Assembly (NCBI RefSeq): GCF_036850765.1
Contig: NC_089495.1
Location: 199,586,847-199,650,846 of the forward strand
Length of the DNA stretch: 64,000 nt
Source: Saccopteryx bilineata
Lineage: Eukaryota; Chordata; Mammalia; Chiroptera; Emballonuridae
Direction of reading: 5' to 3'
Positions 59,201-64,000 of the stretch are shown here, in pieces. Made by a program: the position numbers and the translations under genes. The notes beneath the pieces are model-generated. The model made no database searches. It was not told the origin of the DNA and saw only the letters and a program-made list of their open reading frames with translations. The first letter of the stretch is position 1; each line of letters opens with the position of its first letter.

Positions 59201-59523
59201 GGACTCTCGTTTCTTTTCTGCGAGACTTCGGGCAAATAAATCACTTTGCTCACAGCCTGCGATCCCTCTCCTGTAACAGGGATACCACTACCAACTGTCA
59301 TGTAGGCAGGTCCTGTTTTTGATTGTGGTGAGGCCAGAAACAGTGTAACACAAACCTTTTCCTGTTCAGGATGAATTTTCAGATCCATACACATATCCAA
59401 GAACTGAGAGAGCAGAGCCTGGTCCAGAAGGATGTACACAGCAACTCCCTGTTTGCGACATATCTCCTGCAGGTCTCTGAAGATGTCGATGTCTGTGAAC
59501 ACGTCCATCACCACCGCAATCAC
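49591..59523 (-). CDS. FAM83D: FAM83D, spindle adaptor (exons 2-4, 5' exon outside window)
   Basis: Three coding exons (59356-59523, 53314-53438 and 49591-50566) join in frame to 422 codons plus stop, out of about 585 residues in human. Exons 2 and 3 encode the second half of the DUF1669/FAM83 phospholipase-D-like domain, and exon 4 encodes the end of the domain and a long Ser/Thr-rich tail. FAM83D is known to bind casein kinase 1-alpha through DUF1669, and to work with HMMR, KIF22 and dynein light chain at the mitotic spindle in chromosome congression and spindle orientation. Visible features are a complete HKD-type motif in exon 3, four TQT motifs in exon 4 and the terminal ALYPSYQ. The first exon (about 160 residues) lies above 64000. 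No disabling change is seen. Confidence 0.96.
50600..51770. other. FAM83D intron 3 segment, no gene seen
   Basis: No exon is seen. Parts of 51130-51320 (GTGGGCATGTGACCAGGCTG) resemble an old DNA transposon, but I cannot assign a family. Confidence 0.4.
51776..51985 (+). mobile_element. VES-type SINE, internally deleted
   Basis: The head is intact but CCCATCTG joins directly to GTGGGCGTGCCGG, removing about 180 bp of the body. The 3' end, poly-A and an AAT run are kept. It lies in FAM83D intron 3. Confidence 0.92.
52174..52594 (+). mobile_element. VES-type SINE (long form) with internal triplication
   Basis: The copy is flanked by the perfect 13-bp duplication AAACTAGTTTTTC (52161-52173 and 52595-52607). 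Its GGGCAGAGCATCGCCCCCTG segment occurs three times in tandem (about 52434-52505). Confidence 0.97.
53314..53438 (-). CDS. FAM83D: FAM83D exon 3, HKD-like motif
   Basis: This 125-nt exon begins [20 protein letters not shown] and ends VATGSY plus two bases. Residues [16 protein letters not shown] (53319-53366) fit the phospholipase D pattern HxKx4Dx6GS exactly. The acceptor is AATAG and the donor GTAAGT. Confidence 0.96.
53548..53747. repeat. Four copies of a 50-bp tandem repeat
   Basis: TCACGGTCACC starts at 53551, 53601, 53651 and 53701, exactly 50 bp apart. Copies 1-3 are nearly identical, and the fourth decays after CACCTGGTAC. Each copy holds GTCACC-ACTC-GGTGAC, an inverted repeat. It begins 110 bp 5' (sense) of FAM83D exon 3, in intron 2. 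Confidence 0.97.
53750..54560. other. FAM83D intron 2 segment, no feature recognised
   Basis: A/T-rich sequence with no exon and no repeat that I can name. Confidence 0.4.
54565..55180 (+). mobile_element. L1 3'-end fragment, older
   Basis: The order GAACAGTTAAACTATGGTAC, then TGGTTGCCAGGGTTAAAG and CTCTGTATGTTAATGGCACG, followed by an A-rich stretch at 55133-55165, fits an old L1 3' end. It is similar in kind to the fragment at 1-497. Confidence 0.7.
55321..55643 (+). mobile_element. tRNA-derived bat SINE, second family
   Basis: The head GCCTGACCAGGTGGTGGTGC and the full body end in poly-A at 55630-55642. It is followed directly by a VES SINE. The outer flanks share AAGAAGGA (left, 55313-55320; right, near 56081-56088). 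Confidence 0.93.
55645..56046 (+). mobile_element. VES-type SINE (long form), internal duplication
   Basis: A full-length copy has two tandem versions of the GGGCAGAGCATCGCCCCCTG segment and a poly-A tail running into an AAAAG-rich stretch (56030-56080). It lies in FAM83D intron 2. Confidence 0.95.
56244..56634 (-). mobile_element. VES-type SINE (long form)
   Basis: A minus-strand copy has a long T run at the plus-strand left and ends GAGCCAACCGGCCAGGGCC. It is flanked by ACAAGCTTA at 56235-56243 and 56635-56643. Confidence 0.96.
57050..57607. repeat. Four copies of a 120/138-bp tandem repeat
   Basis: ACGTTCACCAGCACAGAC occurs at 57121, 57259, 57379 and 57517. The intervals are 138, 120 and 138 bp, so a short and a long version alternate. 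The long version has an extra GTGAGGGCACATGG-type segment. It is GC-rich and lies in FAM83D intron 2. Confidence 0.95.
57610..58520. other. FAM83D intron 2 segment, no feature recognised
   Basis: No exon or nameable repeat. The C/T-rich and A/T-rich stretches show no coding signal. Confidence 0.4.
58525..58712 (+). mobile_element. MIR SINE, old
   Basis: CACCATTTCCTGATCTAAAG, TTCTGTGAGGATTAAGTTGC, GCCTAGCGCAGTGCCAAGGA and CTCCATAAATGGTGG match MIR order. It is interrupted on the right by the next SINE. Confidence 0.75.
58739..59076 (+). mobile_element. tRNA-derived bat SINE, second family
   Basis: The copy is flanked by AAAATCCGAGCCAACCA (58722-58738) and AAAATCCGAGCCAGCCA (59077-59093), a 17-bp duplication with one mismatch. 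It ends in an (AATA)n microsatellite at 59046-59070. Confidence 0.96.
59356..59523 (-). CDS. FAM83D: FAM83D exon 2
   Basis: This 168-nt exon (56 codons) begins [20 protein letters not shown] and ends [11 protein letters not shown]. The [12 protein letters not shown] segment is the hallmark of the FAM83 family. The acceptor is CTGCAG and the donor GTTTGT. Confidence 0.96.
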
Positions 59524-59529
59524 CTGCAG

Positions 59530-60860
59530 GGTCAGGGTGAGCAGAGGAAGAGCAAGCGTCAGCTCACACCGCCTTACAGCTCCCTGCCTGGGCTCTGGGC
59601 CCTTGTTCGAGCCGGGAAAGGCTCCCCACCCTTCCTTCGGTCTCCTTCCTTCTGCGTCTGAAGTATGGAGTCCCCTCACCGGGGACTCCTCTCCGTCTCT
59701 GAAGACACGGGGCCACTGTAGCCTACAACCCTGAACTTGGCCCAGCTAACCCATGGCTGATGTCTCAGAAACATGCATTCATCCACGGCCCTGCCTGCCT
59801 ATGAACCTGTTCCACCCAACTTCGCTTCTTTTACTAAAAGCCCTGTCTCATGGGCGCAGTTCAGACCAGCAAGCTGCCCAGGCTCTGTGGCTAGCACACC
59901 ATCATCTTAGGCCTGCTGCTTCCACGCTGGCTTCAGCTCCCCATGTCTGGAAAAGAAGTAAATAAAACCTTAGATCTCTCTGAGGCCCCTTCTGGGTGTA
60001 ACATGCTTTAAGTCTGTGATTTTGATTATTGTCTAATTTGGGGTCATGAGCTTTGATTTTCTGTTACAGTGGAGACGGGCCCACCCATCCACCAACTCAG
60101 GCACGAAAACGATCACACCAGGCAGGCAGATCCTGCCACTTTTGCCTCGAACACTGATACTACCTCTTCCTAACGTTCTACTCCCTCCACTAGTCAGGAT
60201 CCCACCAAGGGGCTCCCACGGCACCAGCCTCACCTCTGCGAATGGTGGTCTCTATAGTTAATCCGTCTGCAGTACAAGCCCCCAAGAACAGCAGTAGGGA
60301 CACAGACCTAGGGAAATAGCTAAGGATTCTGTCTGGAAGCGCAACTAGGCCTTTCTTCTCCCCGGAGACACGGCTCCGTTCGTGCCTACTAATCTATTTC
60401 CCACACTTGGCATTACGCTACAGTTAAGGGCTCCCTCGGTCATGTGTCTTTGGGAAAATTACAGCTGTTCCGAATGTCTGTTTCCTTAGCTGCAAGATAG
60501 GTTTGTAGTGAGAACTAAATGACTATGTTACATGAAGTGCAAGGTACACGAGATCCCTTAAGCGTCCGTGCGGTGACTCACTCTGCCAGTCCAGTCTGAG
60601 CCGTTCAGACGACTGAACCCGGGGAGACATCCGCCAGCGCCGAGCTCTCCTTGCTAACGAGAGGCTGCTCCAGCCACAAAGCCTCTAATCACACCCTTTG
60701 CAGGTTGAAACTGTGGACTCAGCTAACTCCTGGCAGGGCCGTGGGGATGTCTTAGAAACAAGTCCCTGCAAACCGAGTTGAGGCAGTGGATTAGCCAGGG
60801 AAACTGCTCCCTGGGGCCACGGTAGGGATCCCTTGTACAGTCTGCAGCTAGAAGGGCTTC
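59530..60860. other. FAM83D intron 1 segment, no feature recognised
   Basis: This is unique-looking intron sequence upstream (sense) of exon 2. No exon or repeat is recognised. Confidence 0.4.
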
Positions 60861-60865
60861 TCTCT

Positions 60866-61041
60866 TTTCTTTTTTTACTTTATGTATTGGTTTTAGAGAG
60901 AGAGGAAGAGAGAGGGAGAGAGGGAGAGAGAGAGAGGGAGAAACATCTATCTGTTCCTGTATGTGCCCTGAGCAGGGATCGAACCTGCAACCTTTTGCAT
61001 GTCAGAAAGATGCTCTACAAACCGAGCTATCCAGCCAGGGC
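60866..61041 (-). mobile_element. VES-type SINE (short form)
   Basis: A minus-strand copy has GAGAGAGAGGAAGAGAGAGG, TGTGCCCTGAGCAGGGATCG and GCTATCCAGCCAGGGC. It lies in FAM83D intron 1. Confidence 0.88.
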
Positions 61042-61479
61042 AGGGCTTCTCACTTTTCCTAACCCCAACAGTAAACATTGGTCTTGTAGCATCATATTAA
61101 CTTTTTTTTTTTAATGTTAAGGTAATTTACTTACAGGTCTCATATCTATGGGAGCCGAGGCGTTTGAATGGGGCTGATTCGATCTCGGGCCAGAAGGACT
61201 CAGGCCAGCACCCAACAAGCATCACCCGATTGGTATCTGGGGGAGGGGCGGGCTAAAGGAGAAATGCTGAGACGGGAGGCAACTTTGCTGCCGTTCTCCA
61301 ATACCCCCTGGTCTTGTCCGCCCGGAGGAGGGACCTTGAAATGCCAGCTCCTGAGAAGCCACCGCTATGAGAGTCTGGGAGATCAAGTTATCTTTCTGGC
61401 TGCCTCTCCCTTTTCCTCCCCTCCCCAAGCTGCTTCTTTTTTTAAAAAAAAAAAAAAAAATTTCCTTTGTAGAATTATT

Positions 61480-61640
61480 TTGTCATTTTTAAAATTTATT
61501 GATTTAGAGAGAGAGGAAGGAGAAAGAAAAACACTGATTTTGTTGTTCCACTTATTTATACGCTCACCGGTTGATCCTATATATGCCTACCCGCAACCCT
61601 GGCGTATTGGGACAATGCTCTAACCAACTAAGCTACCCGG
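61480..61640 (-). mobile_element. VES-type SINE (short form), diverged
   Basis: TTTAAAATTTATTGATTTAG, a GAGAGAGGAAGG tract and CGTATTGGGACAATGCTCTA then ACCAACTAAGCTACCCGG are the reverse complement of a short VES copy. Confidence 0.8.
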
Positions 61641-61807
61641 AAGCAGTCTCACCCCGAATCTTGTTGAAACCCCAATTGTGAGCTAGTCTTGGTAAAGGGC
61701 ACAGTGAAACCCACTGGGCACAGTAATTTAAAAAATAAAAAGTGTTCTTTCTTTCTGACTTGGTGGCATCTTCAGAAGTTTGTACCTTCCGCGGAGTTTA
61801 TATATAT

Positions 61808-62159
61808 AAGTGGTAGTCAACCTGGTCCCTACCGCCCACTAGTGGGCCTTCCAGCTTTCATGGTGGGCGGTAGTGGAGCAACCAAAATATAAATAAAAAG
61901 ATAGATTTAACTATAGTAGGTTGTTTTATAAAAATTTATTCTGCCAAACTTAGCGAAAATCTGACATAAAGTACTTGGTAAGTAATTATTATTATATGCT
62001 TTAACTTGCTGTAACTCTGCTTTATAAATTTTATAAAGTAATGTTACTTCCCTACTTTATAAATCACCATTACTGTGGAACCGGTGGGCGTTTAGAAAAT
62101 TCTACTACTAACAGAGATACAAAAGTGGGCGGTAGGTTTAAAAAGGTTGACTATCCCTG
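61808..62159. mobile_element. Non-autonomous hAT transposon, 352 bp
   Basis: The inverted ends are AAGTGGTAGTCAACCT (first base changed from C) and AGGTTGACTATCCCTG. Inside, GGGCGG motifs recur near both ends (TACCGCCCACTAGTGGGC and AAAAGTGGGCGGTAGG). The flanks ATATATAT and ATATACAG are compatible with a decayed duplication. It lies in FAM83D intron 1. Confidence 0.88.
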
Positions 62160-62199
62160 ATATACAGCCTATTTTGAGTTGGTTTTACCCCATTCACGC

Positions 62200-62400
62200 A
62201 GGCCACATAACACAGTGGTTAAAAGGCATAAAACCCTGGGCACACAAAGCCCAGCTCTGTGGCTTACTACTTGTACAACCCTGGGCAAATCGCTTAATGT
62301 CTCTGAGCCTTTGTAAGACATGGATGATACCAGCATCCGTGTCAAAGGGTTGCTGTGAGGGTCAGATGAGACTAAGCTGGAAGGGGCTCAGGCTGGAACC
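62200..62400 (+). mobile_element. MIR SINE, old
   Basis: CACAGTGGTTAAAAGGCATA, CTCTGTGGCTTACTACTTGT, CAACCCTGGGCAAATCGCTT and GGTTGCTGTGAGGGTCAGAT match the MIR core well. Confidence 0.8.
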
Positions 62401-64000
62401 GGCGTTCAATTTCACAGCCCGCACCCCTCCACAGTCTCCTGTGGGTGAATCCCTGGACTAGGCAGACAGATGGTTATAAAGAATTTGCCCGACATCCAAC
62501 TTACCTGCGAAGAGAGGATCCGGGATGCAGGGAAGTAAAATGATAGAAACTGTAAGAGGCAACTAAAGAGAAAAACACTCAGGGGCGGGGGGCAGTCAAG
62601 CTTCTTCCTGCAATGGCGGACACACCACAGACTCTGTTTACCAAGGAGCAGAGACGGCTCCTGGGGGCAGGGCATCTGAGCTGAATCACAGACAAGGTCT
62701 GGACAGGGCAGAAGTGTCGGGAGGACATTCTGGCAGGAAGCCCTGTGATGACAGAGGAAGACGTAGGAAATGATGGGGTATGTACCAGTTTGGCTGGCAC
62801 GTGGAGCATGCACGTGCCGGGAGCAACAGGACATGACTGGGAGAGATGCATGAGCAAGATCACAGAAGGCCTTGAGTGCCCACTGAGGAATCAATATCCC
62901 ACAGGCAATGGAGGGAAGAAGAATGGGTTCAAAGCGAGGACCCCAAGGGGCCGGACGCTGATGCTGGGAGAGGCTGGGTAGGTGGGGATTCCGCCCACCT
63001 CCTCCCACACAGCTCCACCTACCCAAGTGCCCGCAACTCAGGCACTGAGCTACTTTTCAGGGTCAGCAAGCGTTTAGGGGGACCACAGACCTAAAGAAGA
63101 AATATCAGTGGCAGAGGCTCCAGCGATGGAAGCAACGAGTGTTAGAGGAGGGGAGGGGCCATGGGAGAGCCACGCAGTGGACTGCGTGGGCTGGGGAGGG
63201 AAGAAGAGGGAAGGATGGGGGGGGGGGCAGAGGAAGATTCAGGTTCACACAAACAGAACCCAGGAAAAGAAAGAAGCCTGAGATAGAAGCTTCGAAACTG
63301 ACTCCAATGTGGCAGTAAAAGCTCCCCAAAGGGGCTCCCCACGCACAGGTGTACTGAGGAGCTCACGAGAGAAAGCTAGAAGAACAGAGGCCTGCGTGGC
63401 TCTCTCTCACCCCAGCGTTCCTTCAAGTACTCAGTGAGCCCACCATGAGCCCGGCATGGTGTGGGGCACTGAGGGACTAGGGCCAATCCCTGACCTCAAG
63501 AAACCCAGTCCATTGAGGAAGACAGGAGACGAGCCGGGGTGACACATGCGACGGGGCCGATGGACGTGTACCCAGGGTGCCCCTGGCACCACAACCAAGG
63601 AGCCCGCCCGGCTGGCCAGGTTAGAGAGGGCTGGAGAACTACTGGAGGCAGGGCCCAGGAGCACGGCCATTAGTATTAATCGCCTGCCAAAAGGAATTTA
63701 GATTCACAACTCCATTAAACAACTGTACAAACACCAGCTTTGTCACGCAGTAAGTTAGCGTCTCATCTGCTATTGGCTTCACTGCTTGGTTTTAAAAGCC
63801 CGTGTGTATTGAAAATAACTGGATTTGACTGCTGGTCCCCAACACCCACAGCGTGTTCAGAGGGTGGAAGGAGTCCTTTCCTCCCGAATGCCCCTGTACT
63901 CAACGTCCCCTCCTCTCTTACTGAAGCAGGGCTCTTAAGACTTCTATAGAAGGAGCAGCTCTATCCATGGAAGGAATCAGTAGGAAGTCATTCCTTCCTT
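62401..64000. other. FAM83D intron 1 segment, no gene seen
   Basis: No coding exon of FAM83D is present. A short G run lies at 63217-63227. The open frames on both strands (up to 204 codons, 62412-63026 minus) have no family resemblance. Confidence 0.45.

Noticed and set aside
62412..63026. A 204-codon minus-strand frame in FAM83D intron 1
   Set aside because: There is no recognisable domain and no similarity to the missing FAM83D exon 1, which should show a FAM83 N-terminal DUF1669 pattern. It is treated as chance.

Overview
The window is ordinary vertebrate nuclear DNA, almost certainly from a bat. Protein-coding exons are short, have canonical GT/AG borders and make up under 5% of the sequence. 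The rest is introns and intergenic DNA packed with interspersed repeats. The commonest repeats are tRNA-derived SINEs of the bat VES type (they open GGCCCTGGCCGGTTGGCTCAG) and a second tRNA-derived bat SINE that opens GCCTGACCAGGTGGTGGCGC. Young mariner and hAT DNA transposons and L1 3' ends sharing one terminal sequence also fit Chiroptera. I cannot name the species.

Two genes lie head to tail on the minus strand in the order known from human chromosome 20q. DHX35 (DEAH-box RNA helicase 35) starts at 39637 inside a CpG island and runs down to 4618. I could place 13 coding exons (1347 nt, 449 codons), covering helicase motifs I to VI and the start of the winged-helix region; the C-terminal exons lie beyond coordinate 1. 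FAM83D (mitotic spindle adaptor, also called CHICA) runs from 59523 down to its stop at 49591. Its last three coding exons are present and its first exon lies beyond 64000. The two genes are about 10 kb apart and I see no other gene between or inside them.

Layout from high to low coordinate: 59524-64000, FAM83D intron 1; 49591-59523, FAM83D exons 2-4, with two tandem repeats in intron 2; 39638-49590, intergenic, with an internally deleted mariner next to a 5'-truncated L1, several SINEs and the DHX35 CpG-island promoter; 4618-39637, DHX35 exons 1-13, with a 1.6-kb minisatellite of 19-bp units in intron 8; 1-4617, DHX35 intron 13, with an L1 fragment.

I found no undescribed gene system. The items most worth a second look are the 19-bp minisatellite with its 266-bp higher-order period, the 27-T polypyrimidine tract abutting DHX35 exon 9, the 11-residue TQT ladder and complete HKD motif in FAM83D, the internally deleted mariner, and a composite L1-type retro-insertion with clean target-site duplications. 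All gene and family names come from my recall of protein families and were not checked by database search.
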